From NCBI GenBank assembly GCA_965262605.1, contig CBDHFN010000003.1, positions 310,001-374,000 on the forward strand: 64,000 nt of DNA, given 5' to 3'. The notes under the pieces are model-generated. The model saw nothing but the letters and a program-made list of their open reading frames with translations. It did no database searches and was not told the DNA's origin. The translations under genes were made by a program, and so were the position numbers. The DNA comes from CBDHFN01 sp965262605 (GTDB lineage Bacteria > Pseudomonadota > Alphaproteobacteria > JASGCL01). This document shows positions 24,796-39,700 of this stretch, one piece after another. Numbering within the stretch: the first letter of the stretch is position 1; every line of letters begins with the position of its first letter.

Positions 24796-27700
24796 TTACC
24801 CAAAGATTAAATGGTCGCGCCCAAGCAAATTAACAAATTCGTTTAATGTTAGGCTTGCCCCCGTTGGGTCGGTGAATTCCCCGCTTATGATTAATTTTTG
24901 GTGGCTGGCGTTGCTGGCGGTAAAGTCAATGACAATATCATTATTGCCATCAACCGCGGCATTAATAGTAGCATTTTGATAGGCGTTGGAAAAACTGGTA
25001 AAATCAATAATCGCACCACCATTATCATGAAAATGCAGAAAATCAGTGGTGGAATTATATTGATTAACTGTGATGGTGTTATTGGTATTCGTGTTAAAAT
25101 TCCATAATAAAACCTCACGGTTATTGGTTAAATTTAAATTATTTTGCGCCGTTGTTGCGGTTAATTGCACCACGCCACCTTGAATATTTAACCCCGCAAT
25201 ATTCGCGGCATCAACGATATAAATTGCATCGCTGGCATTACCTTTGATGATTAATTGGCTTGCGCCTAATCGGGTGCGGGCACTGGGGCTGATAATGATG
25301 AAATTATTTGCATTGCTTGCGTTTGCGCCCAAATCAAAAACTTCAATATTATTAAATATTCCGCCCGCCCCAAGGTTTATTGAAGTTAAATTGACATTAT
25401 TATTGCCATCATAAAATTGCACGGTATCTTCGGTGCCGCTGCCGCCGCTTAATGTTCCTGAAAAATTCATATCTTCAATTAAAAATAAATTATTGCCGCC
25501 ATTGGTTGAACTTATGGCATTGCCTTCCTTGATATTTTGTAAATCAATATGAATGCTAAATACTGATGAGCTATTGCCCGAAGTGGCGATGGCTTTAATA
25601 TCATAACTGGGCTTAATGCCCGAATTTGTTTCATAATTTGGCGAGCTGTTGAAAAATACTTCGCCCGTTGTGGCATTAATATTGAAAAATTGATTATCAT
25701 TGCCCGCGCTTGACGATAATGTAAAGACTATGGCTGTGCCATCGGCATCGGTGGCGTTAATATCAAAAACAAGATTCGTTGCGGACGAATTTTCCGCAAT
25801 ACTTGCAATTGTAATGCTGGAATTTATGCCATTCGTGAACGAAGGCGCGTTATCGTCCAAATTAGTCAAAGAAAATATTAATAATTGTTGGGTAAATTTA
25901 TTATTAGACCCCGCCGTTATCGTCACAGAATATTGGGTTTTGCCCGATTCAAAATCTGGGCTTGAAATAAATCTTAATAAACCTGCGTTATTAATGGTAA
26001 ATAAATTATTATCACTTAGGCTTGGCGTTAGGCTATATGTCATGCTGGTTAAATCCGCATCGGTTGCCACAGCGGTATAAATCACCAACGAGGATGCGAT
26101 ATTTTCATTGACCGCGCTAATCATGCTGGGCGAAGTGAATGATGGATTAAATTCATCAATATTATTAATGGATACAGTGTAAATATGGGTAGAGCTTAAA
26201 TTGCCTGATTTTGCTTGGACTATAACATCATAATTTGCCCTTGTTTCAAAATTGGGGCTGGTTTTAAATTTAACAACACCAGTTTGCGAATCAATCGTGA
26301 ATGATGCGCCTTGGGTATTAGAGGTTATCGTATCAAGGGAATAGCTAACCGATTGCCCATCAATATCGGTTGCCACGGCAGTAAATGCGGGGTTCGTTGC
26401 CGCTAAATTTTCATCAAAATTAAATACCGAGGTTAAATTGGTAAATGAAGGGGAGTTTTCATCAACATCATTAATCGTGCCCAAAACTTCCAATTGCGTG
26501 TTTTGCCCTAATTGATTAGATACCACGACATTAAATCTGAATAAGCCGCCTTGGCTGGTTTCAAAATCTGCGGCACTAAATTTAACTTCACCCGTTTCGG
26601 AATTTATCGTGATGCCACTCGGGGCATTGACTAAATCAGCAAGGCTATATGTTAAGGGGCGACCCTCCAATCCAGTGGCAGATAATAAAATTGCAAATGA
26701 CGCATTTTCGTCAAAATTAATTGATTGGCTTGGCATGGTGAAGCTTGGACCTGCGCCTTCGGGTAAGTCTTTAAGTTTAATTTGCACAAATTGCAAATCC
26801 ACGCCATCGTTTGATTTTGCTGCAACGGTGATGCTAAATACCCTATTAATATTATCTTCAAAATTAATTTTTTGGGTATTGGAAATTACGCCCAATGAAC
26901 TAATCGTAAAAAATGTCGCATCAGCACCAGTTAGCGAATAAGTCACGCTATCGCGGTCGGGGTCAGCTGCGCTTGCCGTGCCAATCATTGCCAAAGTATC
27001 TTCGTTTAATGTATAGCTTGCAAAGCTATTGGCAAATCTTGGTCCCCCTTCGGAGACATTTTGAATCGTAATCACCAAAGTTTTTGATGAAGTTTCAAAA
27101 CCCGTTGTGGCATTAATAGTAACCGAATAAAATGGCTTAGTTTCAAAATCTGGTGCGGTGGTAAAACGCAAAATACCATCGGAACCAATAATAAAATTAT
27201 TATTATCCATTATATTTTGGCTAAGGGTAAAGCTTATCGGGTTTGTGCCCGCGGTTGATGCGGTTGCTTGATAAACTGCCACCAACGAAGAGGCGTTTTC
27301 ATTAACCGCTGGCGCGCTATTTGCGCTGGTAAATACGGGTAAAGTATCCGCAACATCGGTGATATTTAATAAAATTTCTTGGCTTGAAGAGATATTATTA
27401 TTCGTTGCCGTGATTTTTAAGGTAAAAATATTCGGCAGGGTTTCAAAATCAAATGCCGCATGGGAAATCACGCCCGTATCCGAATTAATGCTAAATCCGC
27501 TTGCTTGGGTGCTTAAAAAATAATGCAGTGGGTTGAGCCCATTATTCGTTGCCGATGCTGCCAAAGAAAATGCCTGATTTTCCGCAAAATTAATGGTTCT
27601 TGCCAAAGATTCATAGCCAAATTCGCCCGATTCAATGATATTATTTAAATTAATCGTGATATTTTGCACGCCGAAACCATCGCTTGATGATGCCACCAAA

Positions 27701-30700
27701 GTTATACTATATGAATGATCATCCGTTTCATAATTTAACGCATTCCTAAGTGAAAGCACGCCACTATTATTAACGCTGAAAATATTAGCATCAGTGCCGC
27801 TTATGGAATAGGTAATTGCGTCATTATCTAAATCAGTTGCGGTTATTTTGGCGAAAGAACCCGCAAAATTTTCATTAATCGCATAGCTTGATTGGCTGGC
27901 ATTAAATGCTGGTCCCCCTTCGGATATATTTTGCACCGCGATTGAAAATAACGAATCAACCGAACGGCTACCCGATAATGCCCTGATGGTGACGGAGTAA
28001 AATGATTGCGATTCAAAATTCGGCGAAGTTAAAAACCGCAACTTGCCATCTTGGGTTATGGAAAAACTATTATTATTGGCAATATTATTGGGCAAGGTAA
28101 AGCTGACGATTTGATTAACATCTAAATCCGTTGCCATAAAATTATAAATAGCCAATGATGCGGGAATATTTTCATTAACGCTTATTGCGCCACTTGGCGC
28201 ATTGGTGATGCTGGGCGCAAATTCATCAATATCATTAAGGGTAACCGAATATGATTTTTCCACAATTGCAATGCCCGTTTGGGCACTGACAATAATTTTA
28301 TAACTTGCTTGTTGTTCAAAATTCGGAATATTTTTAAACCTTACCACGCCCGTATCCGAATTAATTTGGAAAAAACTATTATCGGCTTGTTCTTTTAATA
28401 TATAACTAATGGGTTGCGCATCAAAATCAGAAGCCATGGCGGTGAAAATTATGGTGGCTGATGGTGTGTTTTCGTCAATTTGAATGGAACTCACCGAATC
28501 GGTAAAAATAGTTGCCGATTCATCAATATTATTAATGACAATTCTAAAATTCTTACTGGTGGCGAGATTCGTTGAACGGACAATAATATTAAGGTCATAA
28601 TTATTATTCGTCCCAAAATCAGCCGCCGATTCATAATTAGGCATGAAACTGCCCGACCAGCTTACCACACCTGTTGCGCTGTTAATGCTAAAAAATTGCG
28701 CATCGCCAAAATTGGGGTTAATTTGATATGATAAAACATCGTTAAAATCGCCGTCTGTGGCGGATATGGCGAAAATATTCGTGCCCGAACCTGTATTTTC
28801 ACTAATGCTTACCACCGAGCTTAAATTGGTAATTGTCGGGGTAAATTCATCAATATTATTAATATTAATTTTAATTTGTTGGCTTGCCACAAATTTTGCG
28901 GTTGAAGCGATGACTAATAAAGTTGCCGATTGGATATTTTCATAATCAAATGGATTGGTTAAGGAAACTTTACCAGTTAAGGAATTTATCGTAAATAACG
29001 AAGCTTGGGGCGTATCACCCAAAGCATATACAATTGATGCCCCGCCTTGCGCGACCGATGCCGATGCCACAAAGGCAAAGCTTGAATTTTCATCAACCGC
29101 ATATGAAATAGAAGACGGCGTAAATGTTGGAATTCCGTCATCTAAATCATTGACTTTAATAATAACGGATTTTGTTGTGCTGATATTATTGGTTGTGGCA
29201 CCGACCACAATGGTAAATGATGGATTTGTTTCAAAATCAATCGCCATGGCATTGGAAATTACGCCAGTTAAGGAATTTATCGTGAAAAACGCGCTATCGC
29301 CCGCACCAGATATGAAATAACTGACATTATCGGTTAAGGAATCAATATCAATCGCCTTGATGGTGCTTAACGGCGAATTAAGCGCGATATTTTCGTTAAT
29401 GGTAAAACTGCTGGCACTGACAAAAGACGCGTTGCCCTCGTCTATATTTAAAATTGCAATGCTTGTATCGCGAATGACAAACGAATCGCTGCTTGTGGCT
29501 TTGATGCGCACAACATAAATATTATCGCCATTTGCATCGGCGGGTTGTTCAAAATTTGGTGCCGAATTCGCAAATTTTAACGCGCCCGTTGCCGAATCAA
29601 TGCTAAATAAAGCTCCATCAGCAAAACTTTCAATATTGATGCGAATTATATCCTTGCTGTCTGGGTCGGCGGCGGTAAAGCTTGTAATGGCAAAATTTAA
29701 ATTATAATTTTCAGAAATTGACACTAATGATGGTCCAGCGGTAAAGCTTATCAGTCCTTCGGATACATCACTAAGCGATAATGTGAAATTTTGAATCGTG
29801 GTGCCACTTGGCGTTGATGCCGTGATAATTAGATTATAAATATTTTTATCTTCATAATTTAAATTAATTTTATTGCTAATTGCCCCTGTTAAGCTGTTAA
29901 TTGCAAAATTAACATTATCGGCTTGCGAAGCAATTAAGAAATAGTGCACAAAATCAGTTCTGCTATCTATATCTGTGGCATTAATGGTTTTAAGATTGGT
30001 ATTAATCGGCGTATTTTCGGCAATTAAGGCAAAAGATTCGCTTGTGAATGATGGGTTGCCTTCATTGACATTATTAAGCGTAATATTCACGCTTCTTGTG
30101 TCAAATTTACCATTGGCAAAGGCAATAATTTTCAAATTATAAATACCATCATCATTATTATCCATGGGGTTTTCAAAATTCGGCGTGCTGATAAATTTCA
30201 AATCCCCGCTTAAATCTCCAATGCTAAATTGGCTATTATCCCCAAAAGCCGCCAAAGAATAATGCACCACATCATTGGCATCTAAATCAATGGCTTGATA
30301 AGTATGAATCACGGTGCTTGAATTAGTATTTTCATTCAGGGTAATGGCGCTTACACCGCTGACAAAGCTTGGCGAAAATTCGTCAAGGTCATTGAGATGA
30401 ATTTTAATCGTGGTTGTGCCCGATTTACCATCATTTGTCGTGGCAATTAATAAAAATTCAGGGTTGGGATTTGTTTCAAAATCGCAATTACCGCGCACTT
30501 CGCCGATGCTATTCACCGAAAAATTCGCATTATTCGTGGTATAGGCAATGCTGTTGCCGTCTAAATCAGTCGCGGTTAATTTAAATAAAACCCCAGAGGT
30601 GTTTTCATTAAAGCTAAATGCAAAGCTTGATTGGCTAAAAGCGGGGCTAAATTCATCAATATTATTAATATTAATGGTAAATCGTTTTTGGGTAAATAAT

Positions 30701-33700
30701 TCGGTGGAACTGGCATTAAGCGTGATGGTATAACTGGTTTTACCCGATTCAAAATCTGGGAGCGTTAAAAATCTTATGGCACCGGTTAAGCTGTTGATGG
30801 AAAATGCGCTGGCATCGCCGCCTTCAATTATTTCATATTTAATAATTTGGTTTTTATCGCCATCGGTTGCCGATAAGATAAAGCTTGAACTGAAATTCTC
30901 ATCAAGCGAAATCCCCGAAGGGCTGGTAAAGCTTGGAATAAATTCATCAATATTGATTAAATTAATCGTGATATTTTGAGTTGTAGCCTTGCCATCGGCG
31001 GTGGCGGCAACATTAATAAAATAAATATCTTTATCAACTTCATAATTGGCAGGGGTATTAAATTTTATCGCGCCCGTCATGGAATCAATGCTAAATAAGC
31101 CATTATCTTGCACGCCTTGGGGACCTTCCACAAATTGATAGATAATCGGCACGGCATCATTATCGCTTGCCACCACCGAGAAAAACACCCCGCTGGTATT
31201 TTCGCTGACGAATACGGCATTTGAACTTGTAATCACCGTAGAAAATTCATTAATATTTGTCAAAGAAATCACTAAATTTTGATTAGTGGTCGTGGATACA
31301 TCTTGCGCCGTTAAAATAATATTAAATAATCTTTTTGCTTCAAAATCCGCGCCGCTTATAAAACGCAATTGCCCGCTTTGGCTGTTAATTGTAAAAAATT
31401 CGGCATCATTACCGGTCAAGCTAAATGTCACAATATCTTTATCACCATCGGTTGCGGTTGCGGTATAAAAAACATTAGTGCTATTTTCGGCAACCGTGGC
31501 GGAACTTGGGCTTGTGAAGACGGGTTGAAATTCTTGAACATTATTTAAGCTGATGGTATAAATGCGGTCGTTGATTTTATTATTGGGGGCACTCGCACGC
31601 ACCCGAATCGATAAAGGTTGCGGCACAAACGATTCAAAATCCACTACGCTTACCACCGAAATATCACCCGTTAAGCTATTAATGCTAAATAAGCTTGCTT
31701 GCGCAAAATTTGATTCAATACTATAAGTTAAGCTGCTAAATTGGGGGCTTATATCCGCATCATTTGCCATGGCTTGAAAGGCGAATCTTGTCCCTGAACC
31801 TTCATTTAAGAAAATAACATTAGTGCCAGTAAAAACAGGACTATTATCATCAATATCAATAAGCCCAATGCGGACATTTTGTGATGCCGAAATACCATTG
31901 CTTACAGCGGTAATAACGGCATCATATTGTTTTTTCTGGGTTTCATAATCGCGCCCCGCGATAAAACGCAAATCACCCGTTAAGCTGTTAATGCTAAATA
32001 AATTATTATCAACAACATTGGATGCTAAGAAATATTTAATAGCATCGCCATCAATATCCGCCGCCGATGGATTATAAAATACGCCGCTGCTGTTTTCATT
32101 CACGGTTGCCGAAACCACCACGGCGGTAAAACTGGGTCCGCCTTCGTCAATGTTGGTGACATTAATGGTAATATTTTGTGAAACAACTGCGCCATCGGCT
32201 TGGGCGCGCAGCGTGATAAAGAAATTCGTGCGCCCAGATTCATAATTTGGCGGCGATATAAATTTTAACGCCCCAGTTTGCGAATCAAGGCTAAAAAATT
32301 GATTATCGCTAATTGAGCCCAAATCAGGCAGGGTATAGCTTACCATCACGGCATCGCCATCAGTTGCCAAGACATTGAAAAATGCCGTTGAAGTATTTTC
32401 CGCCACGCTGACATTATTTGCCGAAGTAAAAATTGTCGCGGATTCATTAACATTTAAGACATTAATCACTAATAATTTATTAATGGTGCTGGTGCCGTCA
32501 TTGGCGGTAAGGGTTAAGCTGTAATCATGCGCCATTGTTTCATAATCAGGGGCATTTTTAAATGAAATAACCTTAGTTGCGCTGTTGTAATTAAACAAAT
32601 TCGCCGCATCATTGGCGATTGAAAATATAATATTATCCTTATCACCATCAGTGCCCGTAATGGAATAAAAGCCACCTGCTGTATTTTCCAGCACGCTTAC
32701 TAGGCTTGAACTTGTAATCACTGGTTGAAATTCTTGAACATTGGTGATTTGAATTTCGTAAATTCGTTCGGATACCACGCCATTTGTTGCGCTTATTTTG
32801 GCGCGAAATGTTAAATTTTGCGTGTTTGTTTCAAAATCAATCGGGCTTGTTAAGGATACTTCGCCCGTAAGCGAATTGATGGTTAATAACGAACCGCTCG
32901 CAAACGCCGAATCAATACCATAGGTGATTTTATTAAATTGCGCCGTAGAATCATTATCAACCGCGCTGATTTGAAAAATCAAGCCCGATTTATTTTCGGG
33001 CACGGATACTAAGGACGCGCCCACAAAGCTTGGCAAATTATCATCAACATCATTTAAATTGATGGTATAAGACTGAGTCGCGCTTAAATTGCGGGTAACG
33101 GCGGTAATATTGACGATATATTGCGATTTTTGCGCTTCAAAATCAGGGGTTGCGCTAAATTTAAGCGCGCCTGTTGCTGAATCAATAGTAAAAAATTTAT
33201 TATCGGTGGTGAAATTATCCAATAAATAAGTTGGTATATCGCCGTCAATATCGCTGATGGTCGCGCTGAAAAAACTTGCTGAATTATTTTCATTGACAGA
33301 TATTGCCGCGGGCACACTGGTAAAGCTTGGTCCGCCTTCGTCTATGTCTATTAAGCGAAAGGTGATATTTTGTTCGGTAAATCGCGATTTTGCGCTTGCG
33401 CGCACGATAATATTATATGTTTTTTTGGTGGATTCATAATCACCCTTGGTATTTATGGCGATTAAACCATTATTGGTATTATTAAAGAAAAATGAATCAT
33501 TGCCGGCATTAAGCGTATAGCTTATCGCATCACCATCAAAATCAGTGGCGGCTAATTGCACCAGCGAACCTGAATAATTTTCGGGAATATCAATAATGCT
33601 GGGCGTAGTGAAAACTGGCGCGGATTCATCAACATTCACCACCGATATTACCACATTGCGATTCGTGCTGAAAATGCCCGAACGGGCTGTTAACACCACG

Positions 33701-36700
33701 GAATAGCTTGTTTTGCCCGATTCAAAATCGGGTAATGAACTGGATATAAATTGTAATTCACCCGTCAAAGAATTAATGGTAAAAAATTTATTATCGTCCA
33801 AACCCGGTCCCGATACGGCTAAGGTATAACTGGGAGTTTGCCCATCAAAATCACTTGCCAGCGCATTATAAAATACGCCCGAGAAATTTTCATTAACCGA
33901 AACAAACGAAGGGCTGGTGAAGGAAGGCGCGGATTCATCAAGATTGGCAATAAACACGCTAATATCTTGGCGGGTTGAACGCCCTTGGGAGCGCGCTTCA
34001 ACCGACACTACAAAAGTCGTTGAACCTGCTTCCCAATCTGCGGGATTAATAAAAGTTAATTCGCCGCTTGACGCATCAATGCTGAATCTGCCGACATTGG
34101 GACCATTTAATAAGGCAAATGACGGCGCAACTAAATCGGCATCGGTTGCCACGATTGTCACAATCGGTCCCGAATAATTTTCATTAATCGTAAAACTTGC
34201 GGGGGTTAAGATTGAGGGCAGAAACTCATCAACATTATTAATGCTTACCACTAAATTTTGCAACACGCTATCACCCCTAGCGGTGGCAATTACCGCGAAG
34301 CTATACGCATTTTTAACTTCATAATTTGCCCCTTGCAAGAATGATAGCCGCCCATCAGTGGTAATAGAGGTGGTGCTGGCGTCTAGAATATTTAATAACG
34401 AATAGGTTATTCCATCGCCATCACCATCAACCGCAATAACCTTGGTAATAAATCCCGATTGATTTTCGTTAATTTGCGCTAAATTTGAAGTCACAAAAAC
34501 TGGCGCAGATTCGTTAATATTATTGATGAAAATGGCGACTGTTTTATTTTCTTTGTCTTTGCCCGATTGCGTAAAAACATTTAAGCGATATTCGTTTTTT
34601 TCTTCATAATTCGGCGATGAAATAAAAAATATTTCGCCGCTTACGCTGTTAATTGAAAATTTGGGCGAATCAAACGAAGGATCAATACCATATGTTATCG
34701 TGCCACCATCGGCATCAGTGGCAATGGCTTGATATGCCGCCAGCGAAGTTGGCGTATTTTCATCATAAAATACGGAACTAGGCGAAATAATTACTGGCGC
34801 ATTATCGTCTAAATTATTAATATTAAGCGTGATAGTTTGTTCGGAACTTGATTGCCCACCCGCAAGGGCAACAACTTTAATCATATATGTTGTTTTGGTT
34901 TCGTAATCGGGTGTGGCACTAAAAAATACCTCACCCGTGATGGAATTAATGGTAAAATTGTTGCTATCTAATAATGCGCCACTGATTAATTGGTAAGTCA
35001 CATTATCTAAATCAGGGTCGCTTGCTGAAATTCTGAATGCTGCTTGGTTTATATTATAATTTTCATTAACCGAAAATACACTCGGTGAAACAAACGAAGG
35101 ACCCCCTTCGGGGATATTTTGCACATTAACAATTAATTGTTGCTGTGTTTGTGCGCCATTCGCGGTGGCGATAATATTAAGGCTATATTGTTTTTTATTC
35201 GATTCAAAATTGGCGGCGCTGATGATATTAAGCCCGCCCGTTATGGAATTAATGCTAAATAAACTGCCGTCTTGGGTGGCTGAATCAATTTGATAAGTAA
35301 TTGTATCGCCATCAATATCGCGCGCGGTTATCGTATGAAATACGCCCGTGAAATTTTCATTTAAATTCACCGTTGCCGATGATGTAAATGTCGCGTTGCC
35401 TTCATCAACATTCGCAACTTTCACAATATATATTGCATTACTGGTGCGGTCCTTGGATTTGGCGGTGATGCGCACCGTGTATGTATCGCGCACTTCGCGG
35501 TCAAATCTGTTAATATTTTGAAATAAACCCGTGGTGGAATTAATGGTGAATAATAAATTATCAAAAGTGCTAGAACCCGTAGTTTCTAAGAAATAATTAA
35601 TGACATCGCCCTCGATATCGCTGGCGGTAATAACAATGGAGCCAATCGCATTTTCTGCCAAGGTTAAGGAGGTAAATGAGGGTAAAGATGGTCCAAATTC
35701 ATCAATATTGACGATATTCACCGCAACTTGTTGCGTGGTTGAATGCGAAGGTGAATTTGCAACAATGCTTAACACGAAATTTTTCTTGGCGCTTTCATAA
35801 TCGGGGGGCGATAAAAATGACACAATCCCCGTTGAGCTGTTGATGGAGAAAAAGCTGTTATCGCTGATTGATGCGGGCAAATTCGCCAATGTATACACAA
35901 TCGGATTTTTATCTTGGTCAGTCGCAATCGCGGTATAAACCGGATTTAAATCATTTTCCGCAAAACTTACCACCGATGCCGTTAAAAATACGGGGTCGCC
36001 TTCGGGCAAATTTGTGACAATAATGGAAAAATTGCGCGAAGTTACCACCGAATTTGTCGTGGCTTGCACTTGAATTTCATAACTCGTGCGCGTTTCAAAA
36101 TCGGGGGCGGATATAAATTCCACGCCGCCCGTTAAAGAATTAACCCTAAATAAGCTGTTATCGCCATAATTTCTGGTAAGCGTGTATGATGGTATATCAT
36201 TATCGCCATCAGTGGCGCGGGCGGTAAAAAATACGCCCAAAGTATTTTCGGCAACCGATTGAATATTCTGGGTTACAAAGCTTGGATTAAATTCATCTAA
36301 ATTATTAATCGCAATGGTTAATTGTTGATTAAATTTTTGCCCATTGCTTGTAGCCTGAAATTGCAGGCGATAAACGGGTTTTGTTTCAAAATTTGGGCTT
36401 GATTTGAAAAATAATGAACCACCACTTAGCGAGAAAAAATCATTATCCAAGACGCTTGATTCCAAAGTAAAACTTATCGGCGATTGTTCTTGATTACTGG
36501 CAAGCAATTGATATACAATATTGCTTATGGGCACATTTTCATTGACGCTTATCATTGATGGGCTAATAAATACAACATCCGTATCGGGTAAGTCTTGAAT
36601 CGTAATGCGCAAATCGCCCGTTGTGGTGATATTATTTGCCGTGGCATTAACGCGCACAATATAGCTTGATTTGCGTTCAAAATCAGGAATTTTTGTAAAA

Positions 36701-39700
36701 AATAATTGATTGCCGCTAATTCTAAATTCGCTATTATCAATCCAGCCATTCGCCAGCGCATAGGTTATAGAATCAAAATCGGGGTCGGTGGCATTAATAG
36801 TATAAATTGCCGCATCAATCGGGCGATTTTCTGCAATAGTTAGGGAATTAAGCCCGACAAATTGCGGCGCACCTTCGTCTATATTCACTAAATTAATATT
36901 AAAATTGCGCGTTGATGAGCCATTAATGGTAACCGCGCCGACTTGCACTAAATAAGATGGGTTGCGCGCTTCAAAATCGGGGGGGGATTTAAAAAATATC
37001 GCGCCAGTTTGTTGATTAATGGTGAAAAAACTATTATCAGACGCGCTGTTATTGGTTAAAATATAAGTAATTTGGTCTCTGTCAGGGTCAACGGCGGATG
37101 CGATAATCACGGCTTGGGTGGTAATTAAATTTTCTTCAAATGTCGCCGCGAATGAACCCACAAAGGCGGGCGGTCCTTCATCTACATTATTGATGGTAAT
37201 GCTGATGAATTTACTTAATGATTTACCTAAACCTAAATTATCGGTTGCCTTAAATTCAACATTATAAATTTCCTTGCTTTCCCTGTCAAAAGTTTTAAGG
37301 GCAAATAATTTAAATTGATTAACCGTGCCCGAAATCGGTAATACAAAGAAATTTTGCGAAATTCCGCCATTTTCCAATAAAATTAAATTTGTTTGCCCAT
37401 CAGGCAAGGAACTTGTATCGGGGTCAAAAACTTGAATATTACCAATGAAATGATTGGCTAACTGATTTTCATTCAAAACGCTGGAACTAAGCTGTATATC
37501 AGTTGGCGGGTTATTTGCCCGTTTAAGCGTGATATTTAGGGTTTGGCTTGCCGTTTCCCCGAATAAATCACGGGCAATCACGCTTAACGAATAAGTGAAA
37601 AAATCCGTTGCCGATAAAGCGGGCGCATTGATGCGAAATGCCGTGCCTTTTAAGGTGCGCGAATCCGCATCAAAACTTAACCACGAAGGAAGATTTTGGA
37701 TATTATAGGATAATTTATCATTGGGGTCTTGGTCAAAAAAGGCGTTGGACGGCAGGGTATAAGAAAATAATTCGGTCTCGGTCGCGCTTAAATTGCCAAA
37801 ATTGACATTAACCGATGGTGCATCATTGGTGTTGCTGACAAATAAGGAAATATTGCGATAACCCCAAGCATTATGCGAATCTCTTGCCCCTAATCTGATG
37901 GTTAATGTGCCCGTATCGGCATTTTGCGGCGTGCCATTTAACGAAAAAGTCGTTGATTGCACATTAAATACCAGCCAATTGGGCAAGCCCGCCACGCCAT
38001 TTTGGGTGACTAAATTGGCGGTATATTCTAAAATTGCATCGCCATCTGGATCGCTAAAATAAGTTTTGGGCAATATAAAATTTAATTCTTGTTCTTCGGT
38101 CGCGCTGACAACGGCGATTGATGGTGCTTGGGGTACATGGTTAAGCGTATCCACAAATAAAGAAAATGAACTTGTCGCCGCCGCGCCCAATCTATCGCGG
38201 GCGGTGATAAAAATCGTGTATGTGCCTGAATCGCTAAATTCTGGGGTGCCCGACAAGACAAGCGTATTTTGATTAAATGATAAAAACGAAGGCAACGGGG
38301 CTGAGTTATTTTGATTAAGGCTTAGGGTAAGAGAATCGCCAATATCAGGGTCTGAAAAAAATCCGTTTAAATTTAGATTAAATATGCTTGCCTCTTTCGC
38401 GCTTTGCGAAGCAACCGACCGAACCACCACGGGAAAATCATTAGTATTGGAAACATTCAAGGCAAAATCTTGATAAACGCTGGTGCTTGCCTTATCGGTT
38501 GCGGTAAGCCTTATTAAATATTGTCCAACATTTTCATTTCTTGGCGTTGCCGAGAAAAAACCCGTGGCAGAATTAAAAAATACAAAGCTTGGAATCGCAA
38601 CTTGATTGCCGTTTCTGTCAAAAGTTTGCGCCGCATAGGTCAATGAATCACCATAATCAATATCTATAAATGTGCCGCTGGGCAAATTAAATATCCATTC
38701 TTTATCTTCTGCGATGGTGATTGTGCCTAATCTTGAGCCAATGATGGGAACATCATTGACATTATTCACCGTCAAGCGAATATCTTGATAGGTTGTTTGC
38801 GATGCGCTGTCTATTATTTCAATGCGGATTTTATAGGCGGGATTAATATCGGTTGTAACATCGGCATTACGCGGTATACCCGTCAGATTATTGGTTAGTC
38901 TATTAATTGCCATCCAATTGGGCAAAGGATTTAATACGCCAGATGCGCCAATAATATAAGCGTTAAATGATAAATTATCGCCATATGCTAAATCAGGGTC
39001 AGAAAAAAACCGCAAATTCGGGTTTAAATTAAAATTAAGCGCATCATTTTCATTAATCACAATGTCGGGCATTGATGTGGTGCTAAATGGTTTATCATTA
39101 ACATTTTGCACCGATAAAAATAAAGTGGTTGATGCTGATAATCCGCCCTTATCCTTGGCGGTAATGCGTAAGGATAAGGCATTGGTGGTGACATCTTGGT
39201 TATGCGGCGTGCCAGTTAAAGTTAGGGTTTGCGAATTAAATACTAACCAATTGGGCAAAGATGCCTGCATAACGCCGCTGGCGAAAAAATCCACGGCGTA
39301 AGTTAAACTATCGCCTCTATCAATATCGTTAAACTCTGAAATTGGCAAGTTATAAGTGAATAGTTTATCTTGCACGGCGATTTTGACATTGGCAGGACCC
39401 GAATGAGTCGGGGCATCATTAACATTAAGAATATTTATTATATGGTCGGTAATAACTTGCGCGCCAAACCTATCTTGCCCGATAAATCTTATCGTATAGC
39501 TGCCAACTTCGTCATTCGTGGCAGTGCCAGAAATAATGCCCGTTGCCGAATTATAATTTAACCATGTCGGGTATGATGTAAATGAACCCGTTATGGGATC
39601 TTTAAATTTGGTTGACACAGTAATAACATCGCCAACATCTTCATCGGTGAATAAATTGGGTGAAACTAAATATCTAAAACTTGTTTTTTCGCTAAAATTC